DNA of 64,000 bases from an uncultured Pseudomonadota bacterium (GCA_902826635.1 CADEFQ010000006.1:16532-80531); one strand, 5' to 3'. Positions 51,464-61,246 are shown, counted from the first letter of the stretch. Numbers and translations: made by a program. The notes: a model not told the origin generated them from the sequence alone.

Positions 51464-52042
51464 TCAGCGGCGTGCCGCAACCCAGTCTGAGGAATTGTCA
51501 CGCCGGCAGGCGCGCAGCGTCTCGGAGGCGCGGCGGCGACCGTCGTTCGTGCGCAGCTCGTAGTCACGGCAGCGGGCGTCCACGTCACGGATCGGGCGCA
51601 TCGTGTAATCGACGCGGCTCGCGGGATTGCGCCACATCACCTGGCTGCCGACCGGGACGAGTTCGAGCGCCTGGCCCACGCACGCACGGTCGTGGTCGTC
51701 GATCGCGTCGCCGATTTTCGCGCCGACCACGCCACCGATGATCGCGCCGACGATCGTCGCGACCGTGCGGTTCTGCGGGCTCGCGGTGCGATTGCCGATC
51801 ACGGCGCCGGTCACGGCGCCCACCGCGCCGAGGATCTGGTCGGAGTTGCAGCGCCCGGAGCGCACGCCGTAGTCCTCCTGCCATTCGACGCCCGTGTACC
51901 CGCGGTAGTACGGGTCGTGCTTCGCGCGCCAGCCATGCGCGGGCGCGTGCGGCGGCGGATCCGCAAAGCTCGGGGCCGCGATGGTGAGGGCGCCGAAAGC
52001 GGCGAGCAGCACGGGTACGAGGCAGGGCATGGAATGTTTCAT
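51464..52042 (-). CDS. Glycine-zipper periplasmic/surface protein
   Basis: 192-residue exported protein. Start 52042 gives signal peptide CLVPVLLAAFGALTIAAPSFA. The middle holds a glycine zipper (ILGAVGAVTGAVIGNRTA and IVGAIIGGVVGAKIGDAID), as in 17-kDa surface antigens and RcnB/YMGG-type outer-membrane proteins. Four Cys remain in the mature part (GRCNSDQ, RACVGQ, ARCRDY, RACRRD). The start overlaps the GGDEF/EAL stop by 4 nt. Function unknown. Confidence 0.8.
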   Translation of the reverse strand: MKHSMPCLVPVLLAAFGALTIAAPSFADPPPHAPAHGWRAKHDPYYRGYTGVEWQEDYGVRSGRCNSDQILGAVGAVTGAVIGNRTASPQNRTVATIVGAIIGGVVGAKIGDAIDDHDRACVGQALELVPVGSQVMWRNPASRVDYTMRPIRDVDARCRDYELRTNDGRRRASETLRACRRDNSSDWVAARR

Positions 52043-54249
52043 GGGTGCAAGGCTACGCGGGAGGGGTGAACGGGTGCTGAACGGGCTCCACAGTCTGCAA
52101 TGTCCGCAAGAACCGACTCGAGGGGCACCGGCGCGCCAAAGGCATACCCTTGCCCGTAGGTGACTCCGAGCGCGCGCAGCCGATCGGCGATCGCGCCGGT
52201 CTCGACATATTCCGCCACGGTATCGAGGCCGAGCTGCGCGGCGATCTGCAGCACGGCCCGGACCACGCCTTCCGAGCGTTCGTCCGTCAGGAGGTCGCGC
52301 ACGAACGAGCCGTCGATCTTGAGGGCCGAGACGGACAGCGATTTCAGATAGGCCAGCGAGGAGAAGCCGGTGCCGAAATCGTCCAAGGCAAACTGCGTCC
52401 CGAGCGCGCCCACGCGGTCGATGAAGCGCTGCGCGGCCGCGATGTCGGAAATCGCGGCACTTTCCGTGAACTCGAACACGATGAGTTCGGGGGCGGTCGC
52501 CGCTCCTTTGAGTGTGGTGCGAACGAAATCGGCGAAATCCGGCTGCACCAGGGACTGGGCGGAAACGTTGATCGAAAACGCGATGTTGCGCGCCCGCAGC
52601 GCGGCGGCGTGTGGGTCGAGGCTCGCAATCGCACGCTGCACGACCCATCGGTCGAGTTGCGGCAGCAACTGGTAGCGCGTGGCGGCCGAGATGAAGCGCG
52701 CCGGCGACACCGGTTCGCCCCCCGTGTCGCGCATGCGGATCAGGATTTCGTAGCGCCGCGGCCGCGTCGGGTCCCACAGGGACTCGATCGGCTGTGCGTA
52801 GAGCATGAAGCGGTTCTGCTCGAACGCGTCGGTGAGGTCGCGGAAAACCTGCAGGTCGTCGCGGCGCTGCATCAGGCTCGCGTCAGTCTGCGCGAACACT
52901 TCGACGCGATTCCTGCCACGGTCCTTGGCCGCCTTGCACGCCGTTTCGGCCGTCGCGAGTACATGATCCGCCGCATCCCCGGCGGTGGCCGCGGCAACGC
53001 CGAAGCTCGCGGTCACGCGCAGCCCGGTGCGATCGGGTGGCGCGGGCAGGGCCTCGACGGCCTGGCGCGCCGCTTCGGCCCACACGCGGCCCTGGTTCAG
53101 CGTGCAGTTGCGCAGCAGCGTGACGAAGCGGTCGCCCGCGAAGCGGCTCGCCATCTCGATCCGCATGCCCGCGTGGTCACGCCACAGTTTTGCGACGCGC
53201 CGCAGGACGTCGTCGCCGGCGGCGAATCCGAAGAGGTCGTTGGTCACGTGCAACTGGTCGAGATCGCTGTAGACAACGCAGATGTTCGCGCCCGGCGCGG
53301 CGAGGACGGCGCGCAGGCGATCCTCGAAAACATGGCGCGCAGGCAAACCCGTGAGCGGGTCGTGTTCCATCTCGGTCGCGGCGAGCACCCTCGGAATGAT
53401 GTGTTCGAGGCGGCGCGCATCGCGTGGCGAGAGTCGGCGAGCATCGCGCTGCGCGAAGGCCATGATCAATCCGCGGCTCTCGCCGTCGGCGACGATCGGA
53501 GCGGCAATCACATTCCATGGCAGGAGGTCCGATTCGGGCGTCTCGCGCAGCTTGTTGACGATCGTGGTGCGCCGGCGCGCGATGACTTCCTGCGCGAGCG
53601 ACCCGTGCGCGAGGCGCCGCAGGGTCTCGAGTTCGGGCGCGGGCAACGGCTTGCGAAGCGCCACGCGCTCGAGCTGACGGTCCGCGAGCCACAGCATCAC
53701 GCCGTCGCAGCCGAGGTGCGATGCGCAGGCATCGAGCGTCGCCTCGAGGCGATCGACGCTGACGTTGCGGCCGGCCTGGCTCGAGGTCGCGAGGAGCCAG
53801 CGCAGTTCCGCCGTCTGCTCCGCGGCCTGCAGGCTCGCGAACCGCTGGCGGCGCAACTGCGCGGCGCCCGCGACGTCGCGCGCGAGCAGCAGCAGCACGG
53901 GTCGCAGCGACTGCGCGAGGGCGGCGCCCTCGGGATCGGAGGCAAGGCGGGATTCAGGACCCACGACGCCGAGCCAGGCGAGCGGCGCCTTGCCTTCGTC
54001 GCCAACGGGAAGCAGCAGCCCGGACGAGGGATCGGACCCACGCGCGAGTGTGCAGGCCGCCGCGACGTCGCGTCGTCGCATGAGGGCGAGCACTTGCTCG
54101 AGATGCGCGCGCAGATCGAGTGCATCGGCGCCGTCTTCGCTCCACCACAGGCGGCCGTCGGGCCCGTACAGCATCACGCGGCGCGTTCGTGCAAACAGCG
54201 AGCGCACGATCTGCGCATAGGGAGCGGCGTCGAAGGGCTGCGCCTGCAA
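52039..54249 (-). CDS. GAF-GGDEF-EAL protein with degenerate GGDEF motif
   Basis: 736-residue soluble protein: N-terminal unassigned region (1-140), GAF-like domain (about 150-290), GGDEF-like domain (about 295-455) and EAL domain (about 470-725). The cyclase signature reads AGDRF, so cyclase activity is unlikely. The EAL side is complete (YEILIRM, INVSAQSL, FEFTESA, LDDFGTGFSS, LKIDGSF, EYVET, GQGYAFG), so this should be a c-di-GMP phosphodiesterase with a regulatory GGDEF. Its stop overlaps the glycine-zipper gene by 4 nt. Confidence 0.9.
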   Translation of the reverse strand: MQAQPFDAAPYAQIVRSLFARTRRVMLYGPDGRLWWSEDGADALDLRAHLEQVLALMRRRDVAAACTLARGSDPSSGLLLPVGDEGKAPLAWLGVVGPESRLASDPEGAALAQSLRPVLLLLARDVAGAAQLRRQRFASLQAAEQTAELRWLLATSSQAGRNVSVDRLEATLDACASHLGCDGVMLWLADRQLERVALRKPLPAPELETLRRLAHGSLAQEVIARRRTTIVNKLRETPESDLLPWNVIAAPIVADGESRGLIMAFAQRDARRLSPRDARRLEHIIPRVLAATEMEHDPLTGLPARHVFEDRLRAVLAAPGANICVVYSDLDQLHVTNDLFGFAAGDDVLRRVAKLWRDHAGMRIEMASRFAGDRFVTLLRNCTLNQGRVWAEAARQAVEALPAPPDRTGLRVTASFGVAAATAGDAADHVLATAETACKAAKDRGRNRVEVFAQTDASLMQRRDDLQVFRDLTDAFEQNRFMLYAQPIESLWDPTRPRRYEILIRMRDTGGEPVSPARFISAATRYQLLPQLDRWVVQRAIASLDPHAAALRARNIAFSINVSAQSLVQPDFADFVRTTLKGAATAPELIVFEFTESAAISDIAAAQRFIDRVGALGTQFALDDFGTGFSSLAYLKSLSVSALKIDGSFVRDLLTDERSEGVVRAVLQIAAQLGLDTVAEYVETGAIADRLRALGVTYGQGYAFGAPVPLESVLADIADCGARSAPVHPSRVALHP

Positions 54250-54348
54250 GCCTCACCTCCTGTGGGGGCGGAATATGACAAGCGTATTCTGCGGCCGTGC
54301 CACCGAGGGGAGCCGAGACGCACATCACGGTCCCGGCAGGGCGGTCGT

Positions 54349-55545
54349 TCACCGCCCGTCGAGGAAAGCGCGGATCCGCCGGGCCGCCTCGACACATTCC
54401 TCGACCCCGGCGACGAGCGAGATCCGCACGCGGCCCGCGCCGGGGTTCACGCCGTGCGCGTCGCGCGCCAGAAAACTCCCTGGCAGGATCGTGAGGTTTT
54501 GCGTGGCATACAGGTCGCGCGTGAAGCGGGTGTCGTCTTCGCGCACGTCGGTCCACAGATAAAAGCCGCCCGCCGGCGCCGTCACCCCGAGTACGGGCGC
54601 AAGCACGGGCAGGACGCGCTCGAATTTTTCACGGTAGAGCGCCCGGTTCGACGCTGCGTGCGCATCGTCGCTCCAGGCCGCGATGCTCGCGAGTTGCGTG
54701 GGCACCGGCATCGCGCAGCCGTGATAGGTGCGGTACTGCAGGAAGGGCTTCACGATCCGGGGATCGCCGGCGACGAACCCGGAGCGCAGACCTGGCACGC
54801 TCGATCGCTTCGACAGGCTGTGAAAGACGATGCAACGCTCGAATCGCGTGCGCCCGGTCGCCTGCGCGGCCTCGAGCAGCGAGGCGGGTGGATGCGCCTC
54901 GTCGAGCCACAGGTCCGCGTAGCACTCGTCCGCGGCAATCACGAAATCGTGGCGTTCGGCGAGCGCGAGCGCGTGTTCGAGGTACCCGCGCGACAGCGCC
55001 GCGCCCGTCGGGTTGCCGGGCGAGCACAACACGAGCACCTGGACGTCCCGCCATGTGCGCTCCGGCACGGCGTCGAGATCGGGCAGGTAGCCGGTCGCCG
55101 CGGTGGTGTTGAGAAAGAAAGGTGTGGCGCCCGCGAGCAGGGCCGCGCCTTCGTAGATCTGGTAGAACGGGTTCGGCATCGCAACGAGCGCCGGGCGGCG
55201 AGTGTCGATGCTCGCCTGCACGAACGCGAACAGCGCTTCGCGCGTGCCGTTCACGGGCAGCACCATGTGCTCCGCATCGACCGCGCCCGCCCCGAGCCGG
55301 AAGCGCCGCTCGAGCCAGCGCGCCGCGGCGGCGCGCAACTCCGGGAGCCCCACCGTCGTGGGATAGCTGCCGAGCGCACCGAGATGCGCGCGCAACGCGT
55401 CAAGCACGAAGGCGGGAGGGGCGTGCTTCGGCTCGCCGATCGACATCGCAATGTGGACGAGGTCCGCGGGCGGGCGACACCCTGCCTTGAGCGCGGACAG
55501 CCGCTCGAAGGGATACGTGTGCAGGCCGTCGAGGCGCGGGTTCAC
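54349..55545 (-). CDS. dapC: Succinyldiaminopimelate transaminase
   Basis: PLP-dependent class I/II aminotransferase, 398 residues. The catalytic Lys is in FHSLSKRSSVPGLRSGF; NPFYQIYEGAALLAG, LCSPGNPTGA and AADECYADLW (Asp/Tyr PLP contacts) are clear. The context (glnD-dapC, with dapD and dapE in the same stretch) and the MNPRLDGLHTYPFERL start identify DapC rather than a general AspC. GTG 55545 overlaps the glnD stop by 4 nt. Confidence 0.93.
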   Translation of the reverse strand: MNPRLDGLHTYPFERLSALKAGCRPPADLVHIAMSIGEPKHAPPAFVLDALRAHLGALGSYPTTVGLPELRAAAARWLERRFRLGAGAVDAEHMVLPVNGTREALFAFVQASIDTRRPALVAMPNPFYQIYEGAALLAGATPFFLNTTAATGYLPDLDAVPERTWRDVQVLVLCSPGNPTGAALSRGYLEHALALAERHDFVIAADECYADLWLDEAHPPASLLEAAQATGRTRFERCIVFHSLSKRSSVPGLRSGFVAGDPRIVKPFLQYRTYHGCAMPVPTQLASIAAWSDDAHAASNRALYREKFERVLPVLAPVLGVTAPAGGFYLWTDVREDDTRFTRDLYATQNLTILPGSFLARDAHGVNPGAGRVRISLVAGVEECVEAARRIRAFLDGR

Positions 55546-58235
55546 GCCGCGCGCCTGCGCTCGAGCGCCTCGGCGAGCCGCTGTTGCAGTTTCGCAGCCG
55601 CCTCGGCATCGAGCGGCAGATTGTTCGCATCAGTCAGGTAGAACACGTCCTCGGCGCGCTCGCCGACCGTCATGATCTTCGCGTTGTGCAGGTGTACGCG
55701 CTCCGCCATCAGGACCTTGCCGATGTCGCACAGCAGGCCCGGCCGGTCTCCCGCGGTCAGTTCGAGCACCGTGCGCCGGTGCCGTTCGTCGGTGCTCACG
55801 GCGATCTGGGTCGGCGTGTGGAACATGCGCGACTGGCGCGGCGCGCGCCGGTGCACCGCGAGCGGCGATTCTTCGGGCGAGCGCAGCGAGCGCCACAGCG
55901 CCTGTTCGATCTCGGTGAGCCGTTCGGGATCGTTGATCGGCGCGCCATCGTCCTCGAGCACATGGTAGACGTCGAGGCTGAAACCATCTTCCGTCGGCGT
56001 GATGTGCGCGTCGACGATCGTGAGGCCGAGCTGGTCGAGCACGGCGGTGGTGCGGGCGAAGCCGTGGATGCGGTGCGGCGCAAAGGTGAAGATCGCGGTC
56101 GTGCCGCGCACGCTCGCGGCATCGAGCGCAACGACGGAGTCCTCGGCGCGCGGATCGCGATCCGCCAGCAGGCGCGTGTGCCAGGCGACTTCGTCGGCGC
56201 TGTTGCGCAGGAAATAGCCCGGCGTCAGCCGCGCCCAGGCCGTGTCGATCTGCGCGTCCCGCAGACCGGCGGCGTTCAAGGCCCGGCGCGCACCCGCCTG
56301 CGTGTCGCGGATCAGTTCTTCCTGGTCGATCGGGGCTTCGAGTCCGCGGCGCAGCGCGCGCCGGGTGCGGTCGTAGAAACTGTGGAACAGCGACGCCTTC
56401 CACGAATTCCACAGTTTCGGGTTCGTGCCACGCACGTCGGCGCAGGTGAGCACATAGAGGTAGTCGAGGTGCATTTCGTCACCGACCGCGCGCGCGAAGG
56501 CGTTCACGACTTCCGGTTCCGAGATGTCCTGCTTCTGCGCGGTGACCGACAGCGTGAGGTGATTGCGCACGAGCCACGCGACGAGGCGCGCGTCATAGCG
56601 GCTGAGGCCCTGCTCGAGGCAGAACGCCTCGGCGTCGACGGCGCCGAGTTCCGAGTGGTCCCCGCCGCGGCCCTTGGCGATGTCGTGGAAGAGGGCGGCG
56701 AGGTAGGCGATCTCGGGCTTCGGCAGGTCGCGAAATACCGCCGAGACCTGCGGCAGTTCGTGGTCGTAGCGCGGGATTGCGAGCCGGCGCAGGTTGCTCA
56801 CGACGAAGAGTGTGTGGGCGTCGACCGTGTACGCATGGAAAAGGTCGTACTGCATGCGCCCGACGATGCGGCCGAACGCCGGAATGTAACGTCCGAGCAG
56901 GCCGTAGGTGTTCATGCGGCGCAGTTCATGGGTCACGCCCACGGGCGCGCGCAGGATCTCGAGGAAGAGCCGATGGTGGCGCGGGTTCTGGCGGAATTCC
57001 TCGTCGATCAGCCACAGCGAGCGGCCGATCGCGCGGATGGTCTCGGCGCGCACGCCGCGGATCTGCGGCTGCTGCTGCAGCAGCACGAACAGTTCGAGCA
57101 ATGCCGACGGCGTGCGTGCGAAGACGTCGTCGTGCACCGTTTCGAGATAGTCGCTCCGCACCTGGAAGCGCGCGTTCAGCGGCTGCGGCGGGGCGCCTTC
57201 GGTCAGGATCGCCTCGCGAAAGAGCTGCAGCAGCAGCTCGTTCAGCAAGCTCACGTCCATCACCGTGCGGTAGTAGCGCTGCATGAACTGCTCGACCGCG
57301 AGCGTGTAGGAAGCGTCCTCGTAGCCGAAGCTCCGCGCGAGCCGGATCTGGTGGTCGAAGAGCAGACGGTCCTCGCGGCGCCCCGTGAGGAGATGCAGCC
57401 CGCAGCGCACCTTCCACAGGAACGCCTGCGCCTGCTTCAGCTTGCGCAGTTCGGACGGCGCAAGAAAGCCGTGCGTGACGAGCTCGTCGAGCGTCGCGGC
57501 GCCGAAGTGGCGCTTTGCGACCCAGGCGATCGTCTGGATGTCGCGCAGGCCGCCGGGGCCGGTCTTGACGTTCGGTTCGAGGTTGTACGCCGTGTCGTTC
57601 GCTTTCGCGTGCCGCCCGGCCTGTTCGCGCACCTTCGCTTCGAAAAACTCGCGCACCGGCCAGACCCGCGGCGGGCCGAGTGCCGCCCGCATCTCCTCGT
57701 AGAGCGTTTCGTCGCCGGCGATGCGGCGCGCTTCGACCAGCGTCGTCATCACCGTCACGTCGGCCGCGCTCTCGCCGACGCACTCTAGGGTCGTGCGCAC
57801 GCTGTGGCCGATCTCGAGGCCGATGTCCCACAGGAACGCGAGCAGGCGCTCGACCGGACCGCGTTCGTGCGCGGACAGCGGCGCGGGCGCCAGGATCAGC
57901 ACATCGACGTCGGAGCAGGGATGCAGTTCGCCACGCCCGTAGCCACCCACGGCCACGAGCGCCCAGCGATGGCCGTCGGCGCCGACGTGGGCGTGCCACG
58001 CGGCGCGCAGCAGCACATCGATCAGGCCGGCGCGCGCGTGCACGATCGATTCGACGGGTTCCTCGGCGTGAAAACGCGCGGCGAGCTCGGCGTGTGCCTC
58101 TCGCAGCGAGTCGCGGTAAAGCGTGGCCGAGAGCGGATCGGCCGCAAGGCGTTGCGGGAGGCGCTCGAGCAGTGGCCAGGAAAGCGGAGGGGTGGCTGCC
58201 GGACCGTCGTCGTCGTGTGCGCCTGCGGGCGGCAT
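55542..58235 (-). CDS. glnD: Bifunctional uridylyltransferase/uridylyl-removing enzyme GlnD
   Basis: Senses glutamine and modifies PII proteins. 897 residues: nucleotidyltransferase domain (VGGYGRGELHPCSDVDVLIL), central helical region, HD domain (ALFHDIAKGRGGDHSELG) for de-uridylylation, and two C-terminal ACT domains (TTAVLDQLGLTIVDAHI; LTAGDRPGLLCDIGKVL). ATG 58235 shares one base with the map stop (TGATG). No glnB or glnK is in the window. dapC follows with GTGA coupling. Confidence 0.96.
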   Translation of the reverse strand: MPPAGAHDDDGPAATPPLSWPLLERLPQRLAADPLSATLYRDSLREAHAELAARFHAEEPVESIVHARAGLIDVLLRAAWHAHVGADGHRWALVAVGGYGRGELHPCSDVDVLILAPAPLSAHERGPVERLLAFLWDIGLEIGHSVRTTLECVGESAADVTVMTTLVEARRIAGDETLYEEMRAALGPPRVWPVREFFEAKVREQAGRHAKANDTAYNLEPNVKTGPGGLRDIQTIAWVAKRHFGAATLDELVTHGFLAPSELRKLKQAQAFLWKVRCGLHLLTGRREDRLLFDHQIRLARSFGYEDASYTLAVEQFMQRYYRTVMDVSLLNELLLQLFREAILTEGAPPQPLNARFQVRSDYLETVHDDVFARTPSALLELFVLLQQQPQIRGVRAETIRAIGRSLWLIDEEFRQNPRHHRLFLEILRAPVGVTHELRRMNTYGLLGRYIPAFGRIVGRMQYDLFHAYTVDAHTLFVVSNLRRLAIPRYDHELPQVSAVFRDLPKPEIAYLAALFHDIAKGRGGDHSELGAVDAEAFCLEQGLSRYDARLVAWLVRNHLTLSVTAQKQDISEPEVVNAFARAVGDEMHLDYLYVLTCADVRGTNPKLWNSWKASLFHSFYDRTRRALRRGLEAPIDQEELIRDTQAGARRALNAAGLRDAQIDTAWARLTPGYFLRNSADEVAWHTRLLADRDPRAEDSVVALDAASVRGTTAIFTFAPHRIHGFARTTAVLDQLGLTIVDAHITPTEDGFSLDVYHVLEDDGAPINDPERLTEIEQALWRSLRSPEESPLAVHRRAPRQSRMFHTPTQIAVSTDERHRRTVLELTAGDRPGLLCDIGKVLMAERVHLHNAKIMTVGERAEDVFYLTDANNLPLDAEAAAKLQQRLAEALERRRAA

Positions 58236-59002
58236 CAGTGCCGGTCCGCGGCACCGAGCGTGAGTACCTCGACGCCGCTCCCCGTGACGAGCACGGTGTG
58301 TTCCCACTGCGCTGAGAGCGAATGGTCCTTGGTCACGACGGTCCAGCCGTCCTTCAGCACCGAGACGTGGCGCTTGCCCGCGTTCACCATCGGCTCCACC
58401 GTGAACGTCATGCCCGGTTTCAGCTCGAGGCCGGTGCCGGCCGTTCCGTAGTGCAGCACCTGCGGGTCCTCGTGGTACACGCGGCCGATGCCGTGGCCGC
58501 AGTACTCCCGCACCACCGAGAAATTGTGCTCCTCGACATAGGTCTGGATCGCGTGGCCGATGTCGCCGAGTCGCGCGCCGGGCTGCACGGTGCGTATCCC
58601 CCGCCACATCGCCTCGAAGCAGGTCTCGGTGAGCCGCTGCCCCTGGATGCCGGGCTTGCCGACGTAGTACATGCGGCTCGTGTCACCGTGGAAGCCGTCG
58701 CGGATCACGGTGACGTCGATGTTGATGATGTCGCCCGCCTTCAGGCGCTTGTCGTTCGGGATGCCGTGGCACACGACGTGGTTGACCGAGGTGCAGATCG
58801 TCTTCGGAAAGCCGCGGTAGTTGAGGTTCGCGGGCACCGTGCGCTGCACGCCGACGATGTACTCGTGGCAGATCCGGTCGAGCTCCTCGGTGGTCACGCC
58901 GGGCTGGACGCGTTCCCCGATCATGTCGAGGACCTCGCCGGCGAGGCGGCCGGCCGTGCGCATTTTTTCCTGTTCTTCCGGGGTCTTGATCGATACTGGC
59001 AT
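58235..59002 (-). CDS. map: Methionine aminopeptidase, type I
   Basis: Removes N-terminal Met from nascent proteins; 255 residues. Metal ligands: Asp in INIDVTVI and HGDTSRMYY, His in YCGHGIGR, Glu in TVEPMVN and QWEHTVLV. VNHVVCHGIPNDKRL is the family motif. Start 59002 (MPVSIKTPEEQ) matches type I enzymes; upstream in-frame ATGs lie in the rpsB promoter region. Divergent from rpsB, as in many gammaproteobacteria. Confidence 0.97.
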   Translation of the reverse strand: MPVSIKTPEEQEKMRTAGRLAGEVLDMIGERVQPGVTTEELDRICHEYIVGVQRTVPANLNYRGFPKTICTSVNHVVCHGIPNDKRLKAGDIINIDVTVIRDGFHGDTSRMYYVGKPGIQGQRLTETCFEAMWRGIRTVQPGARLGDIGHAIQTYVEEHNFSVVREYCGHGIGRVYHEDPQVLHYGTAGTGLELKPGMTFTVEPMVNAGKRHVSVLKDGWTVVTKDHSLSAQWEHTVLVTGSGVEVLTLGAADRH

Positions 59003-59028
59003 CAGTGGGGGAGCGGCGGCGTAAGGCG

Positions 59029-59057
59029 TTGTTTTCGCGAGAAACACATGGTATAAA
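59029..59057 (+). promoter_or_regulatory. Sigma70 promoter of rpsB-tsf
   Basis: TTGTTT (59029-59034) and TATAAA (59052-59057) with 17-bp spacing and an extended minus-10 TG at 59049-59050. Predicted initiation near 59064, leaving a leader of about 125 nt. Confidence 0.75.
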
Positions 59058-59063
59058 GCGCGG

Positions 59064-59189
59064 CCTTTTTTGGCAAACCAATCCACACGCGCAACCAGTT
59101 CACTTCCGGTTGGGTGTTCCCGCGGCGGCTTCGGCCCCACGGGGATGACCGGAAGGGCGGCGCGGAGGCTTAACCCGACAGGAGTATTT
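59064..59189 (+). ncRNA. rpsB mRNA leader with possible pseudoknot
   Basis: The leader holds an 8-bp stem (CTTCCGGT 59103-59110 with ACCGGAAG 59148-59155) enclosing a small UUCG-capped hairpin (59127-59136). The loop bases 59110-59115 (TTGGGT) can pair with ACCCGA at 59172-59177, just before the AGGAG, which would form a pseudoknot next to the ribosome-binding site. Feedback control by S2 is the expected role; this is inferred from hand-made pairing. Confidence 0.5.
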
Positions 59190-60272
59190 ATGTCCGGCGT
59201 GTCCATGAGACAGATGCTGGAAGCGGGTGTCCATTTCGGACACCAGACCCGCTTCTGGAACCCCAAGATGGCTCCGTTCATCTTCGGCGAACGCAACCGC
59301 ATCCACATCATCAACCTCGAGAAGACCCAGCCGCTCTATGTAGAGGCTGCGAACTTCGTCAAGGGCGTCGTCGCGGATGGCGGCACCGTGCTGTTCGTCG
59401 GCACGAAGCGCTCCGCGCGCGAGGCCGTGCAGACGGAGGCCGCGCGCTGCGCGATGCCTTTCGTCAACCAGCGCTGGCTCGGCGGCATGCTCACGAACTT
59501 CAAGACGATCCGCCAGTCGATCAAGCGGCTCGCCGATCTCAACGAGATGCGCGAGAACGGCACTCTCGACAAGCGCGGCAAGAAGGAAGCGACGCAGCTG
59601 CGCCGCGAAATGGAAAAGCTCGAGCGCAGCCTCGGCGGCATCAAGGAAATGGAGTCGCTGCCCGATGCGCTGTTCGTGATCGACGTCGGTCACGAGGACA
59701 TCGCGATCCACGAGGCGCGCAAGCTCGGTATCCCGGTCGTCGCGATCGTCGACACCAACTGCTCGCCCGACGGCATCGACTTCGTGATTCCCGGCAACGA
59801 CGACGCGATGCGCGCGATCCAGCTGTACGCGACGGGTATCGCGGAAGCCGTGATCGAGGGCAAGGGGTCCGTGCCGCAGGTCTCCGTCGGTGAAGACGAA
59901 TTCGTCGAGCTCGACGCCGAAGGCAACCCGAAGAAGAAGGCGGGTCGCGGCCGTCGCCCGCCGCCGGCCACTGCGCGCCATCGCAAGGCGCCGCCGCAGG
60001 CCCGCCGTCGTCCGGCGCCGGCTGGCGTCGCCGCGGCGCCCGTGTCGCCGCCGGGGGACGCAAGCGGCGCCCCTGAAGCCGCGGCCACTGTGCCGACGGC
60101 CGAAGCAACGACCGAGCCGACGATCGACCCGACGATCGAGGCCGCCCTCGGCGAAGCCGAGGCGCTGGAAAACGTCGTGGCGCCCGGTGGCGAGGAACGC
60201 AGCGTCAGCGGTTCCGTCGCGCGCCGTCGCGCACCGACCGGCGGAGCGCGCCGTCCCGGCGCGAAGGGCTGA
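59190..60272 (+). CDS. rpsB: 30S ribosomal protein S2 with C-terminal extension
   Basis: S2, required for the late 30S assembly and S1 binding. Residues 1 to about 243 are standard ([51 protein letters not shown]). About 115 further residues follow, basic Pro/Arg/Ala-rich at first ([15 protein letters not shown]) and then acidic Ala/Thr/Glu-rich, ending basic. Typical S2 is about 240-265 residues, so this is a long tail. AGGAG precedes ATG 59190. tsf follows 3 bp later. Confidence 0.96.
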   Translation: MSGVSMRQMLEAGVHFGHQTRFWNPKMAPFIFGERNRIHIINLEKTQPLYVEAANFVKGVVADGGTVLFVGTKRSAREAVQTEAARCAMPFVNQRWLGGMLTNFKTIRQSIKRLADLNEMRENGTLDKRGKKEATQLRREMEKLERSLGGIKEMESLPDALFVIDVGHEDIAIHEARKLGIPVVAIVDTNCSPDGIDFVIPGNDDAMRAIQLYATGIAEAVIEGKGSVPQVSVGEDEFVELDAEGNPKKKAGRGRRPPPATARHRKAPPQARRRPAPAGVAAAPVSPPGDASGAPEAAATVPTAEATTEPTIDPTIEAALGEAEALENVVAPGGEERSVSGSVARRRAPTGGARRPGAKG

Positions 60273-60275
60273 GCC

Positions 60276-61181
60276 ATGAGCGTCACTGCGGAAGCCGTCA
60301 GGCAACTTCGCGAGCGCACCGGCGCCGGCATGATGGAGTGCAAGCGCGCGCTCGTCGAAGTGGGCGGTGACCTCGACGCGGCCGCCGAGCTGATGCGCAA
60401 GCAGGGGCTCGCGAAGGCCGACAAGAAGGCGGCCCGCATCGCCGCCGAAGGCGTGATCGTGATCGAGAAATCGACCGACGGTCGCGCGGCCGCGATGATC
60501 GAAGTCAACTGCGAGACCGACTTCGTCGCGCGCGAGCAGGACTTCCGCGGTTTCGCGACCGATTTGGGGCGGGTCGCGATCGCGGCGCGCACCGGGTCGC
60601 TCGAGGCGCTGCTCGCGGCGAAGCTGCCGTCCGGTGAGACCGCCGACGAACGGCGCCGTGCGCTGATCTCGAAGATCGGCGAGAACATTTCGGTGCGGCG
60701 CGTCGTGCTCGTTGAAGCGCAGGGACAGCTCGGCGCCTATATCCACGGCACCCGCATCGGCGCGCTGGTCGCGCTCGACGGCGGCGACGCGGAACTGGCG
60801 CGCGATCTCGCGATGCACGTCGCCGCGAGCAACCCGAAGTACCTGTCGGTCGCGCAAGTGCCGGCGGACGCGGTCGCGAAGGAACGTGAGATCCTCACCG
60901 AGCAGGCGAAGGGTGATCCGAAGAACCAGGGCAAGCCGGACCACATCCTCGCGCAGATCGTCGAGGGCAAGGTCAGGAAGGCGCTGTCGGAAATCACGCT
61001 GCTCGGCCAGCCTTTCGTACGTGACGACAAGCTCACGGTCGAGAAGCTGGTGAACGGCGCGAAGGCGAAGATCACGGCGTTCGAGCGCTACGAGGTCGGC
61101 GCCGGCATAGAGAAGAAACAGGACGATTTCGTCGCCGAAGTGATGGCCCAGGTCAAGGGCGCAGCGGGCGGCAAGCACTGA
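60276..61181 (+). CDS. tsf: Elongation factor Ts
   Basis: Nucleotide exchange factor for EF-Tu, 301 residues. N-terminal UBA-like RERTGAGMMECKRAL, then the TDFVAREQDFRGF core motif, and the C-terminal module. Three bp after rpsB and followed by an intrinsic terminator, so the rpsB-tsf pair forms one unit, as in E. coli. Confidence 0.97.
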   Translation: MSVTAEAVRQLRERTGAGMMECKRALVEVGGDLDAAAELMRKQGLAKADKKAARIAAEGVIVIEKSTDGRAAAMIEVNCETDFVAREQDFRGFATDLGRVAIAARTGSLEALLAAKLPSGETADERRRALISKIGENISVRRVVLVEAQGQLGAYIHGTRIGALVALDGGDAELARDLAMHVAASNPKYLSVAQVPADAVAKEREILTEQAKGDPKNQGKPDHILAQIVEGKVRKALSEITLLGQPFVRDDKLTVEKLVNGAKAKITAFERYEVGAGIEKKQDDFVAEVMAQVKGAAGGKH

Positions 61182-61202
61182 CAAGGCACTGACTGAAGAA
61201 GG

Positions 61203-61228
61203 AACCCCGCCGCAAGCGGGGTTTCTTT
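61203..61228 (+). terminator. Rho-independent terminator after tsf
   Basis: 8-bp stem AACCCCGC / GCGGGGTT with a 5-nt loop, followed by TCTTT. It ends 18 bp before pyrH, so pyrH may depend on read-through or a promoter in or near it. Confidence 0.88.
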
Positions 61229-61246
61229 CATGGGGACTGAACGCAC

